A stretch of DNA of 64,000 nucleotides from Rufibacter sp. XAAS-G3-1 (GCF_013623775.1 NZ_JABFAM010000005.1:124001-188000), one strand, 5' to 3'; counted from the stretch's first letter, positions 49,750-58,000 are shown. Program-made: numbers and translations. Notes: generated by a model not told the origin, from the letters alone.

Positions 49750-50922
49750 ATGCTCAACCGCAGAATACTCCGAATCAAAGCGATGCAAGCCATTTACGCC
49801 TACGTGCAGGCCGAAGGGTCTGACTACCAGTTGGCCCTGGACTTGATTTCGGACAGGTTTGCCCCCGACCTGATGGCCATTGAGGCGCAGGACAGAAGAA
49901 AGCTGGAAGGCCAGAAGCAGATTGCCAGCCTGCTGTTCAAAGAATGGTACCAGACCCGCAAATTTGATACGGAAGAAAAAGACCGTGAAATCTTAGATGC
50001 CACCCAGGCCGCCGTTAACTTCTACCAGAACTCGCTCCGCAAAGACCTCAAGTTCTTCGGGAACCAGATGCTTGCCGCCGCAGAGGAAATCTATGACCGC
50101 TACCTGCTCACCCTAATGGTGGCCCAAGAACTGGTGCACCAGATAGAAAACGAAGAGCAGAAGGCCGCCACCCGGTTTACCGAACGAAAAGACGTGAACC
50201 TGCGCAAACTGCTGGACAACAAAGCCCTGCAAAAGCTGCTCGGCAACAAATTCCTGGAGCAGCGCGTGATCCGGAGAAACCTGAGCTGGGCCGGAGACAT
50301 GGAGGTGATCCAGAAAATCTACCGCAACAACCTCAAGAAAGACGAGGAAGTGCTGGCCTATCTGGAGATGGTGGAGCCAACCTATGCCCAAGACCACGAA
50401 TTGCTCAAACATATCTTCAAAAACGTTATCTTTAAGGACGAGAACCTGCAGACCCTGTTTGAGGAGAAAGACCTGAACTGGGTAGAGAACAAGTCGGTGG
50501 TGAAGAACCTGGTGAACAAATCCATCAAGATGCTGGAGGAGAACACCGATGAGCACCTCGCCCTGCTTGATCTGTCGGCCAGTTGGGAAGACGACAAGGC
50601 TTTCTTTGAGGAACTGTACTACGAGACCCTGAAGGACGACGAGAAGTACGAGGCCATGATCGCTGAAAGCGTGCAGAACTGGGATGTGGAGCGGGTGGCT
50701 TTGATGGACAAGATCATCTTGAAGATGGCCCTCTGCGAGATGCATATTTTCAGAAGCATTCCCGTGAAAGTGTCTATTAATGAATACATTGACATCTCCA
50801 AGGTGTACAGCACGCCTAAAAGCAAGCAGTTCATTAACGGGGTTTTGGACAAACTTTCACAGGATCTGCTCGCGAGCGGTGCCATCCGGAAATCGGGGAG
50901 AGGCTTGCTGGATAACAAATAA
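49750..50922 (+). CDS. nusB: transcription antitermination factor NusB, long Bacteroidota form
   Basis: This 390-aa protein has a core NusB domain split by family-typical extra length. N-terminal MLNRRILRIKAMQAIYAYVQ carries the Arg-rich RNA-binding helix. The C-terminal part (about 300-380) has VERVALMDKIILKMALCEMHIFRSIPVKVSINEYIDISKVYSTPKSKQFINGVLD, the classic NusB end. Between them lies a charged helical insert (about 60-290), present in Bacteroidota NusB but absent from the 139-aa E. coli protein. It binds boxA RNA and S10 for rRNA antitermination. Start of a housekeeping run to coaE. Confidence 0.93.
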   Translation: MLNRRILRIKAMQAIYAYVQAEGSDYQLALDLISDRFAPDLMAIEAQDRRKLEGQKQIASLLFKEWYQTRKFDTEEKDREILDATQAAVNFYQNSLRKDLKFFGNQMLAAAEEIYDRYLLTLMVAQELVHQIENEEQKAATRFTERKDVNLRKLLDNKALQKLLGNKFLEQRVIRRNLSWAGDMEVIQKIYRNNLKKDEEVLAYLEMVEPTYAQDHELLKHIFKNVIFKDENLQTLFEEKDLNWVENKSVVKNLVNKSIKMLEENTDEHLALLDLSASWEDDKAFFEELYYETLKDDEKYEAMIAESVQNWDVERVALMDKIILKMALCEMHIFRSIPVKVSINEYIDISKVYSTPKSKQFINGVLDKLSQDLLASGAIRKSGRGLLDNK

Positions 50923-50964
50923 TCCCGGCGGGTTTTCGTTCGTAAGAGTAGAATGGGCATTCAA

Positions 50965-51012
50965 CGCTGCGTTTTGGGCCTGTTTTCATGAAAACAGGCC
51001 CAAAACGCAGCG
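50965..51012. repeat. palindrome family A, perfect 48-bp copy
   Basis: The sequence is its own reverse complement over 48 bp with no spacer: CGCTGCGTTTTGGGCCTG, TTTTCA at the centre, then the mirror. It separates nusB from the ytxH-like gene in a run of genes on the same strand. Confidence 0.9.
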
Positions 51013-51054
51013 TAGGCCCACAGATAAGAACCTATTAAACACTACCTATACACT

Positions 51055-51360
51055 ATGGGCAAAAAAACCAATGCTATCCTTGCCTTTTCCAGCGGTATCG
51101 CCACAGGTGCGGTACTGGGCATCCTGTTTGCGCCGGAAAAAGGCCGTGAAACCCGTGATAAACTGAGTTTTCAATTAGAGAAATACCGCGCCAGGCTTTT
51201 AGAGCTTTCCAACGACCTGATTGCCGGAAGGGAAGAGCAGGGTTCTGCCGCCAAAACCGAGGGGCAGCGCGTGATCAAGGACGCCCGTGACAAAGCCGAG
51301 CGCCTTCTGATGGACGTGGACTCCCTGATCAATGAAATAAACAGTAAAAAGGAAATATAA
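51055..51360 (+). CDS. YtxH domain-containing protein
   Basis: This 101-aa protein has an N-terminal membrane segment (NAILAFSSGIATGAVLGILFAP) followed by the YtxH signature FAPEKGRETRDKL, then a charged amphipathic helix. The Gly-rich helix plus PxxGxxTR is the Gas-vesicle GvpP/YtxH family. Proposed envelope or stress role in other bacteria; not assigned here. It is 9 bp upstream of the isocitrate dehydrogenase gene. Confidence 0.9.
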   Translation: MGKKTNAILAFSSGIATGAVLGILFAPEKGRETRDKLSFQLEKYRARLLELSNDLIAGREEQGSAAKTEGQRVIKDARDKAERLLMDVDSLINEINSKKEI

Positions 51361-51368
51361 GCCTGCCC

Positions 51369-52367
51369 ATGACAACCGTTACCCTTATTCCCGGCGACGG
51401 GATAGGTCCTGAGATCACAGAAGCCGTGAAGGCGATCTTTGCAGCCGCACAAGTGCCCATTACCTGGGAAGAAGAAAATGCCGGTCAAACCACGTTTGAC
51501 TCCAAAGGTGAGTTGATCCCGCAATCGCTTATTGACTCGCTGGAACGCAACAGAATCGCCTTGAAAGGGCCTATCACCACGCCGGTGGGCAAGGGCTTCA
51601 AGAGCATCAACGTGCAGTTGCGCCAGAAATTTGACTTATACTCCAACGTGCGCCCGGCCAAAACCACGGCCGGCGTGAAAACCCGCTTTGAGAACGTAGA
51701 CCTGGTGCTGTTCCGGGAGAACACCGAAGGCCTGTACTCCGGTCTGGAAACCTATGATGAGCGCCTGGGTATCTCAGATTCTATTGCCCGCGTGACGGTA
51801 GAAGGCTGCCACAAAATTGTGCGCGCCGCGTTCCAGTACGCCGTGAAGCACAACCGCCCCAAAGTAACCGTCGCCCACAAAGCCAACATCCTGAAATCGG
51901 CGGGAAGGCTTATTCTAGAGGCTGCCGCCGATGTCTCCAAAGAGTTTCCGGAGGTGCAGTGGGATGAGAAAATCATTGACAACATGTGCATGCAGCTGGT
52001 AAGCAAACCAGAGCAGTTTGAGGTGATTGTGACCACCAACCTGTTCGGGGATATCCTTTCTGACTTGTGCGCTGGTCTGGTAGGTGGCTTAGGCGTGGTG
52101 TCTGGGGCCAACATTGGCGATGACATGGCCATTTTTGAAGCCGTGCACGGCTCTGCGCCGGATATTGCCGGCAAAGGTCTGGCCAATCCTACGGCGTTGC
52201 TGCGTTCGGCCCACATGATGTTGCAGCACATGGGCTTGCACGAACAAGCCGACAAGATTGAGAATGCGCTGGAGAAAACCCTGCTCAACAAAGAACAATG
52301 CACCCGTGACCTAGGCGGAACGGCCTCTACGTCAGAATTTGCGCAGCATATCATTTCTAATTTGTAA
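51369..52367 (+). CDS. NAD+-dependent isocitrate dehydrogenase
   Basis: This 332-aa protein is of the isocitrate/isopropylmalate dehydrogenase fold. Start TLIPGDGIGPEI; substrate Ser in KSINVQLRQKFDLYSNVRP (Ser and three Arg for isocitrate); catalytic Tyr/Lys in ENTEGLYSG and VAHKANILK; metal Asp in TTNLFGDILSDLCAGLVGG; and NAD-binding loop EAVHGSAPDIAGKGLANP. The SINVQLRQ loop, in place of the leuB loop, and the NAD-type HGSAPDIAGKG support isocitrate with NAD+. Feeds 2-oxoglutarate in the TCA cycle. Cotranscribed with ytxH. Confidence 0.9.
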   Translation: MTTVTLIPGDGIGPEITEAVKAIFAAAQVPITWEEENAGQTTFDSKGELIPQSLIDSLERNRIALKGPITTPVGKGFKSINVQLRQKFDLYSNVRPAKTTAGVKTRFENVDLVLFRENTEGLYSGLETYDERLGISDSIARVTVEGCHKIVRAAFQYAVKHNRPKVTVAHKANILKSAGRLILEAAADVSKEFPEVQWDEKIIDNMCMQLVSKPEQFEVIVTTNLFGDILSDLCAGLVGGLGVVSGANIGDDMAIFEAVHGSAPDIAGKGLANPTALLRSAHMMLQHMGLHEQADKIENALEKTLLNKEQCTRDLGGTASTSEFAQHIISNL

Positions 52368-52398
52368 CTTGTCCTATTCATTAATAGGCTTAATTTTT

Positions 52399-52947
52399 AT
52401 GAAAAAGCAATTTATAATCGCGTTACTAGTAGCCGGCGGCCTTTGGACCTCTAGCTGCGAGAAAAAAGCAAGTACAGATGAGACCGCTACTGCCACGGAG
52501 CAGAACGCGTCTGAAGGCAGCGCCCCGGTGGCCGCCAACGATCCCGCTACCAACCCCAACGTGGCCAGCCAGGAAGCCGTGAACCCCAATGCCCCTAAAC
52601 CGGTCATGACGTTCAAGGAAACCGAGTTTGACTTCGGGGACATCACCGCAGACAAAAAAGTAGAGCACACGTTCACCTTCACCAACACCGGTCAGGCTCC
52701 TTTGGTCATTGAGAACGCCTCTGCTACCTGCGGCTGTACTGTGCCGGAATGGCCACATGAGCCCATTGCCCCCGGCCAAACCGGCAAAATAAAGGTGGTA
52801 TATGACCCAACCGGAAGAACTGGTCAGCAGTCTAAGCAAATCACCATCACCGCTAATACTGACCCGCAGATAAACCAGGTAAGTATCAAAACCAACGTCA
52901 TCGGCACAGTGCCACAGGCAGGAGCGCAAGGGCCTGTTCGTTTATAA
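52399..52947 (+). CDS. DUF1573 lipoprotein
   Basis: This protein is about 182 aa. The ATG at 52399 starts a lipoprotein signal (MKKQFIIALLVAGGLWTSSC); Cys 20 is the lipid site. A low-complexity linker (about 25-75, TATEQNASEGS..NPNVASQEA) precedes a DUF1573 Ig-like domain. That domain contains FGDITADKKVEHTFTFTNTG, IENASATCGCTVPEWPHEP, IKVVYDPTGRTGQQSKQITI. The conserved CGCT motif is intact. Common in Bacteroidota; role unknown. Conserved neighbourhood with yajC and coaE. Confidence 0.93.
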   Translation: MKKQFIIALLVAGGLWTSSCEKKASTDETATATEQNASEGSAPVAANDPATNPNVASQEAVNPNAPKPVMTFKETEFDFGDITADKKVEHTFTFTNTGQAPLVIENASATCGCTVPEWPHEPIAPGQTGKIKVVYDPTGRTGQQSKQITITANTDPQINQVSIKTNVIGTVPQAGAQGPVRL

Positions 52948-52963
52948 TTCTTAGAACAACCTT

Positions 52964-53293
52964 ATGCTAACCATATTATTGCAAGCCACCCCAGAAGGGG
53001 CAAACCTTTACTCTAATTTCCTGTTCATCGGGCTAATCATTCTGGTGTTTTACTTCTTTATGGTGCGCCCGCAGCAGAAGAAAGCCAAAGACCAGAAGAA
53101 GTTCCGTGAAGAGCTGAAGCGCGGCATGAACGTAGTCACCGTTGGTGGCCTGCATGGCCGTCTGCTCAGCGTAGACGATGACACCGTTTGGATTGAAGTA
53201 GACAAAGGCCTTAAACTGAAATTTGACAAAGTAGCCATTGCGGTAGAAGCCACCAGCCGGGTGAATGCCAATACCACCACAGAAACCACTTAA
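52964..53293 (+). CDS. yajC: preprotein translocase subunit YajC
   Basis: This 109-aa protein has one N-terminal helix (about 18-40, FLFIGLIILVFYFFMVRPQQKKA), directly followed by the basic stretch KKAKDQKKFREELKRGMNVVTVGGLHG typical of YajC. It associates with SecDF in the inner membrane to aid Sec export. 16 bp after the DUF1573 gene and 15 bp before the YbbR gene, so one operon. Confidence 0.95.
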   Translation: MLTILLQATPEGANLYSNFLFIGLIILVFYFFMVRPQQKKAKDQKKFREELKRGMNVVTVGGLHGRLLSVDDDTVWIEVDKGLKLKFDKVAIAVEATSRVNANTTTETT

Positions 53294-53308
53294 CCCGTAA
53301 ACACCACC

Positions 53309-54289
53309 TTGCCATTCAATAGAACAAAGCACGCCCTCCTCTGGTTACTGAGACCCTTTTCGCCCAAGCAGAAACAGTACTGGAGGGTGGTAGTGCTTTG
53401 TTTTCTTACGGCGGCTACGTTCTGGCTCCTGAATGCGCTAAACAAGAGTTACACGGCCCAGGTCTCTTATCCCATCCAGTTCAAGTATGACCCCCAGGCC
53501 CTGGTGCCGGTAAAACCGTTGCCTGAGGAGGTGGTCATCAACGTGACCGGGAAGGGATGGAAACTGCTCCGGAAAAACCTGCTGTTCAAGGTGAGGCCGG
53601 TAGAACTCACCATCCGGAACTTGCCGTACGTAAAGCGGTTGCCCGGCCCGGCATTACGCCCAGCTATCTCCAACGTGCTGGACGGCCTGAGCCTGAACTT
53701 TGTGGTGACCGACACCATCAGCTTTGATTTTGACCGCCTGGTCACCCGTAAATTCCCGTTGGCTATTGACACCAGCCAGGTAAAGGTAGCAGCGGGGTAT
53801 GTGTTTTCTGGCCCTGCCCAGGTGCGCCCAGATTCAGTGACCTTTACCGGCCCAGAACAGATCCTGAACCAGTTTCCTAGCCCTTTCCTCTTAGCGCTTC
53901 CTTCTGAAAACCTCACCACGCCGTTTAACGGCGATGTGCCGGTAAACCATGAGTTTACCTCTTTGGTGAAAGCAGACGTGAGCGAGGCCGAAGTGCAATT
54001 CAATGTCATTGCCCTGGAGCGGAAAGAGATAATGGTGCAGCCCGTTCTCCAGAATTTTCCGGCGGGGTACCTTTTGCGGTTAGTAAACGGGCCCGTAGTG
54101 CTGCACTATTCCTATCTGCCCCAAAACCGGAGTTTAATGCAGCCTGATCTTTTTCAGGTCGCGCTGGATTTCCAGAAGTTCAACCCGGCAGATTCTACCA
54201 TTGTGCCCACGGTGCTGCAGAAATCGCCAAACGTAAGACAGGTAGCGGTGATGCCCGGCAAAGTGCAGATTTCCTTAACGCCCCAGTAG
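53309..54289 (+). CDS. YbbR-like (CdaR-like) domain protein
   Basis: This 326-aa protein starts at TTG, the only suitable start before the membrane helix (about 27-45, VVVLCFLTAATFWLLNALN). The rest is extracytoplasmic with YbbR repeats (KPLPEEVVINVTGKGWKLL; PDSVTFTGPEQIL). In Firmicutes YbbR/CdaR regulates the c-di-AMP cyclase CdaA; no cyclase gene is adjacent here. Gene order YajC-YbbR-CoaE is conserved in Bacteroidota. Ends 3 bp before coaE. Confidence 0.9.
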   Translation: MPFNRTKHALLWLLRPFSPKQKQYWRVVVLCFLTAATFWLLNALNKSYTAQVSYPIQFKYDPQALVPVKPLPEEVVINVTGKGWKLLRKNLLFKVRPVELTIRNLPYVKRLPGPALRPAISNVLDGLSLNFVVTDTISFDFDRLVTRKFPLAIDTSQVKVAAGYVFSGPAQVRPDSVTFTGPEQILNQFPSPFLLALPSENLTTPFNGDVPVNHEFTSLVKADVSEAEVQFNVIALERKEIMVQPVLQNFPAGYLLRLVNGPVVLHYSYLPQNRSLMQPDLFQVALDFQKFNPADSTIVPTVLQKSPNVRQVAVMPGKVQISLTPQ

Positions 54290-54292
54290 CCC

Positions 54293-54904
54293 ATGTTAAA
54301 AATAGGCATTACCGGCGGCATAGGCTCAGGCAAGAGCATAGTATGCAAATGCTTCCAGTTGCTGGGCGTACCGGTGTATGACTCTGACACCCGCGCCAAG
54401 TGGGTCATGAACCATGACCCCGAACTGCGCGAACAACTCATCTCCACGTTTGGGCCAGATACCTTTGATGCTCAGCAGCACCTGAACCGCCCCTACCTAA
54501 GCCAGAAAGTTTTCCATAATGCCGCAGAACTGGCAAAGCTGAATGGGCTGGTGCACCCGCAGGTTCGCAAAGACTTCTACCGGTGGGTTGACCAGCAGCC
54601 ACAAGCGCCTTATATTCTGAAAGAGGCGGCCCTCATGTTTGAGTCCAACGCCTACACGCAGGTAGACCACGTGCTTACCGTTTCGGCCCCGTTGCCCCTC
54701 CGGTTAACCCGCACCCTCCAACGCGACCCGCACCGTACCACCGCCGAGGTAGAAGCCATCATGGGCAAGCAACTCTCAGAAGAAGAACGCGTCACCCGTG
54801 CCCCATTCGTGCTGTACAACGATGATACCCACCTGGTACTGCCCCAGGTAGCGCACCTGCATGAAACTTTCTTGAAGTTAGCTGCTGGCAAAAGCGCTTG
54901 CTAG
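54293..54904 (+). CDS. coaE: dephospho-CoA kinase
   Basis: This 203-aa enzyme makes the last step of CoA synthesis, phosphorylating the 3' hydroxyl of dephospho-CoA. Walker A GGIGSGKS at residues 8-15, substrate loop VPVYDSDTRAKWVM (catalytic Asp), HPQVRKDF, the KEAALMFES turn, and the VTRAP lid. Length normal. Last gene of the nusB-coaE run, with only 3 bp from the YbbR-like gene. Confidence 0.96.
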   Translation: MLKIGITGGIGSGKSIVCKCFQLLGVPVYDSDTRAKWVMNHDPELREQLISTFGPDTFDAQQHLNRPYLSQKVFHNAAELAKLNGLVHPQVRKDFYRWVDQQPQAPYILKEAALMFESNAYTQVDHVLTVSAPLPLRLTRTLQRDPHRTTAEVEAIMGKQLSEEERVTRAPFVLYNDDTHLVLPQVAHLHETFLKLAAGKSAC

Positions 54905-54984
54905 TTTATCGGGATGCGTTTTATGGGGGTTTTTCTCATTTGAGCGTAAATCTGCTCGTGTACCTGCCTCCCCATGTGATAGCT

Positions 54985-55329
54985 CACCTGTTTTTGGGGG
55001 AGTTTGGGGAAAACAGGCTTAAAACGGAATTGGCGTAGACGCTCGCAGATCCTCCGGACGCTACGAGGTCTCTTGAGTAGGCGGTATTGCGTGAGGAGGC
55101 GCAGATGTAGAAATGCGTGAACCTACAGGTGTAAACATCCCCCTTCGCCCCCTTCAAAGAGGGAGTATCCGCTTTAGAAAGCATAAGTATCAAACCAATG
55201 GAAATGTGCTCTACAACTTTCCCCAGTTCCAGTCTTCCCCGGGCGCACGGAGGGCAGCAATGCAACAATCAAGCATAAGGGCTTCGCATTAACCAGCCAC
55301 CACGCCAGCAACAGCAAAAGGCGTGCACC
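54985..55329. repeat. long mosaic repeat C, copy 3 (uninterrupted)
   Basis: Reading on the minus strand: TGGTGCACGCC start, GCTGTTGCTGGCGTGGTGGC, CGGGGAAGACTGGAACT, GCTTTCTAAAGCGGATACTCC, then CTTTGAAGGGGGCGAAGGGG without element E, GGATGTTTACACC, the D block GACCTCGTAGCGTCCGGAGG, and a degenerate family A copy (54988-55026). No gene is seen in 54905-55421. Confidence 0.8.
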
Positions 55330-55378
55330 AAAAGCATCAAAGAAAACATACCATCTTTCCTTAGGAGAAAGCTATTCC

Positions 55379-55416
55379 GTTTTAAGGCTGTTTTATGAAA
55401 ATCAGCCCTAAAACAG
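55379..55416. repeat. palindrome family A copy
   Basis: CGTTTTAAGGCTGTTTT and AAAATCAGCCCTAAAACAG, 6 bp past the minus-strand gene's stop. Confidence 0.75.
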
Positions 55417-55421
55417 CAACC

Positions 55422-56588
55422 TTACTTAATAATTGGGTACCGGGTGAACGGTTTGGACGGATCAAATATCTTGCGGTAAGTGACGTGGGTTTTGTAGATA
55501 CGGGCTCCTAAACCACGGGTTACCAACATCATTTTCGGGTTGAAATCTCCCACCCAGTTCATCTCAATCTCGCGGGCACCGTACGCGTTCAGGGGGCCTT
55601 GGGCATGCACGATCATGTAGGAATCCACTCCTTTGGCCTGGAATTCGGGCACCACGCCAAAAATGACCCCAAATACCTTCTTGTCTGTTCGTTTGTTGTA
55701 GCGCCAGCGGTGATAGAGAAACTTAAGCTTAGCAGCGAAGTTGAACTTGCCGTTCAGGTGTTTGAAGAGCTGGTTCAATTCCGGCAGCATGATGAAAAAG
55801 GCAATGGGTTTGCCTTCAAAATAAACGAAGTTGAGGAGCTGTTCCACCATCACGGGTTTCATGCTCTTCACCATCTTCATGGCCTTTTCCAGCGTCATCT
55901 CATTGATGCCCGAGTGCCCGGCCCATGCTTTGTTGTACACCTCCAGAAAATCCTGCGCCAGTTTTTCCAGGTTGTTTTTGGAAGGGTGTTCAAAACTGTA
56001 GCCGGGAATGGCATCCAGCGCTTCGGACCGTTGATACACCTTGTCGCCGAACCGGGCGTGCGTATCCATGTAATAGGTGTACTGCTTGAAATACACCTGA
56101 AACCCGTAATTCTCAAACAGCTGCTGGTAATAGGGCGCATGGTAAAACATGCCGTAATTGGGCTGGGTGAACCCCTGCACTAGGAGCCCCCACCACCGGT
56201 CTCGCTCCCCGAAGTTGATAGGGCCGTCCATGGCTTCCATGCCCTGCGCGGCTAACCAGTTTTTACAGGCATCAAACAGCATATTGGCCGCCGTCTGGTC
56301 ATTGACACATTCAAAGAAGCCCATGCCGCCGGTCACGTACTCAGACGCATTCTTGGTTTTGTTGTTCACAAAAGCGGCAACCCGGCCAATGGTTTTTCCC
56401 TGGCTATCCTGAAGAATCCACCGGATGGCGGTGCCGTTCTTGAAGTTAGGGTTCTGTTTGGGGTCAAAAACCTGTTCAATGTCCTTGTCTAGCGGCCTGA
56501 TCCAGTTGGGGTGGTCTTGGTAGAGGGCCGAAGGAAGATCTAAAAAGGCTCTGACGGTGGCAGCGTTTTTTACTTCAAGTAAGTGCAT
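55422..56588 (-). CDS. GNAT-like acyltransferase family, conserved hypothetical (388 aa)
   Basis: The start MHLLEVKNAATVRAFLDLPSALYQDHPNWIRPL and the GRVAAFVNNKT / MGFFECVND pattern are typical of a long Bacteroidota family with acyl-CoA N-acyltransferase fold, often 370-390 aa. GPINFGERDRWWGLLVQGFTQPNYGMFYHAPYYQQLFENYGF is the most conserved region. The C-terminal half holds FGVVPEFQAKGVDSYMIVHA, similar to the second GNAT core (acetyl-CoA pocket), then IEMNWVGDFNPKMM. No signal peptide. Substrate unknown. Upstream a TAGTTTTG -7 box is seen on the minus strand (56611-56618). Confidence 0.85.
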   Translation of the reverse strand: MHLLEVKNAATVRAFLDLPSALYQDHPNWIRPLDKDIEQVFDPKQNPNFKNGTAIRWILQDSQGKTIGRVAAFVNNKTKNASEYVTGGMGFFECVNDQTAANMLFDACKNWLAAQGMEAMDGPINFGERDRWWGLLVQGFTQPNYGMFYHAPYYQQLFENYGFQVYFKQYTYYMDTHARFGDKVYQRSEALDAIPGYSFEHPSKNNLEKLAQDFLEVYNKAWAGHSGINEMTLEKAMKMVKSMKPVMVEQLLNFVYFEGKPIAFFIMLPELNQLFKHLNGKFNFAAKLKFLYHRWRYNKRTDKKVFGVIFGVVPEFQAKGVDSYMIVHAQGPLNAYGAREIEMNWVGDFNPKMMLVTRGLGARIYKTHVTYRKIFDPSKPFTRYPIIK

Positions 56589-56665
56589 AGACGGGTGGGG
56601 CTAAGAAAGACAAAACTACGCAATTGCGGTAGAAGTGCCATGGCCACGCCACGCTCTCTTTGGGC

Positions 56666-56708
56666 AAGGCGGCCCTGCCTGGTGCTGTGGGCATGGCAGC
56701 ACCAGGCA
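56666..56708. repeat. GC-rich stem-loop
   Basis: GCGGCCCTGCCTGGTGCTG pairs perfectly with CAGCACCAGGCAGGGCCGC around a short loop. It lies about 80 bp upstream of the acyltransferase start; no T tract. Confidence 0.75.
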
Positions 56709-56940
56709 GGGCCGCTTTGAATGCATATTGCGGGTGATCATGCGGGCTAATGAAAGCCTCTTCTGAATATCAATGCCTGGCATGTATACGGGTTTGGGCA
56801 TAATTGCCAACCTTTTTCCAGTAAGATGTGAGGGGCTTCTTCCGTGGTAGCCATCTGATATAACTATCTCTTCTCCTTTCAGGAGGACAAAATAGATAGC
56901 TCATTTGTCCTGCTACTTATAGGCTAAGTAACTGATGTTC

Positions 56941-57099
56941 CGTCCTCCTGCTGGTGGTTTCCGGCGGTCTGGAGACTCGCTTCATCCCCGGTCACGAGAC
57001 CGGAGTCGCGCGCCAGTTAACTCTAAACCTGTGAAGTCTTGGAGATCTCACAGGTTTCCGCGTTTTAGGGCTGTTTTCCGAAAAGCGGCCCCAAAACGC
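56941..57099. repeat. composite three-hairpin repeat B, copy 3
   Basis: CTCCTGCTGGTGGTTTCCGG, then GTCTGGAGACTCGCTTCATC, then the hairpin ACCTGTGAAGTCT/AGATCTCACAGGT, then family A GCGTTTTAGGGCTGTTTT/GCGGCCCCAAAACGC (57060-57099). The rest of 56589-57322 has no gene; TACTTTTG at 57236 is a possible -7 box for the next gene. Confidence 0.8.
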
Positions 57100-57322
57100 A
57101 TCCCCAACTCCTCTCCCACGAGTGGGGGGCGAGGCTTCAGCGGAAGGGCAGTCATGAAGTATCAAATGGTTGAAGTGCACCGATTTTTATAACTATAAAC
57201 CAAAATTATATTAGAGCAGATTGCTCACCTCTGTATACTTTTGTGAAAAGTAGCATCAAACGTTTGGCAACTCTCTGTGGTTGTTGACGTTTTGGTATTG
57301 GATTATATCCTTTCCGCCCCAC

Positions 57323-57718
57323 ATGAAAGCACTGCAGAAATTTGTTCACCTAAGTTTGATGGTCGCCCTCTCCCTGGCTTCTATGGGCTTCCGCGGGGCT
57401 GTTTCGCAATGTTCTGGTGGGGAAGGGAGTGCAGTAGGCTTTTTCGCAGAGCCAAACTGTTGCTGCAAAAAGGCAGCGAAGAAGCCCATGGAAGCCTGCC
57501 ATGACCTGTCCTGTGTCATGCAGCGGGGAGTGGCCACGCAGGCAACCTTTACTGCCGCTACCCAACAAATAGCCAAGGTTGAGAAGGAGCCTATCACGTT
57601 CCCTGACTTTGCCGAACGAATGCGGCCTTCCATTCTTGAAACCGAACCCCATTTCACTTTGCCGCCTCCGTCCTCCGGCAGGTTCATTGGCATTCTATAT
57701 CAAACTTTCCTTATTTAG
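57323..57718 (+). CDS. small exported Cys-rich protein at the head of the metal efflux locus
   Basis: This protein is about 131 aa from the ATG at 57323, which directly starts a signal peptide (MKALQKFVHLSLMVALSLAS). The mature part has clustered cysteines (QCSGG, EPNCCCKK, MEACHDLSCVMQ), then a Pro-rich tail (EPHFTLPPPSSGRF). The Cys and Met/His pattern suits metal binding, and the gene is the first on the strand before the HMBD-cusA-cusC-cusB set, so a periplasmic metal role is likely. No named family recognised; the first Cys do not sit in a lipobox. Confidence 0.65.
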   Translation: MKALQKFVHLSLMVALSLASMGFRGAVSQCSGGEGSAVGFFAEPNCCCKKAAKKPMEACHDLSCVMQRGVATQATFTAATQQIAKVEKEPITFPDFAERMRPSILETEPHFTLPPPSSGRFIGILYQTFLI

Positions 57719-58000
57719 TATTCCCTTCCCTGTCTAGGAGCGCCAGCGATTCCTCTCTGTTCATGCTAAGTAAGCGGACAAAATTAGTTTGACTTACTTT
57801 TCTCCCAGACCGTAAATTCCTTAAGGCCGTTTTTTAAGAAAAGCCAGGATCCTTCTTGGTCATGTTGCTGGCGTTCATGCCCCGGTATGCCCGGTTCTTC
57901 CCTGTAGAACCAGCAGTTGGCCAGGGATGATCAGGTCTGGAATTTACGCCCGCCCTATACCCGTGTTTTGGACTGCATCACGCAGCCCTACAGTATTCCT

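Noticed and set aside
885-57099. Family A as ordinary intrinsic terminators only
   Set aside because: Only the copy at 7778 has a proper T run. Others follow or precede normal terminators, or lie at the 5' side of genes.
885-57099. Family A or other repeats as a CRISPR array
   Set aside because: Copies are spread over the whole window, not spaced regularly, and no cas genes are present.
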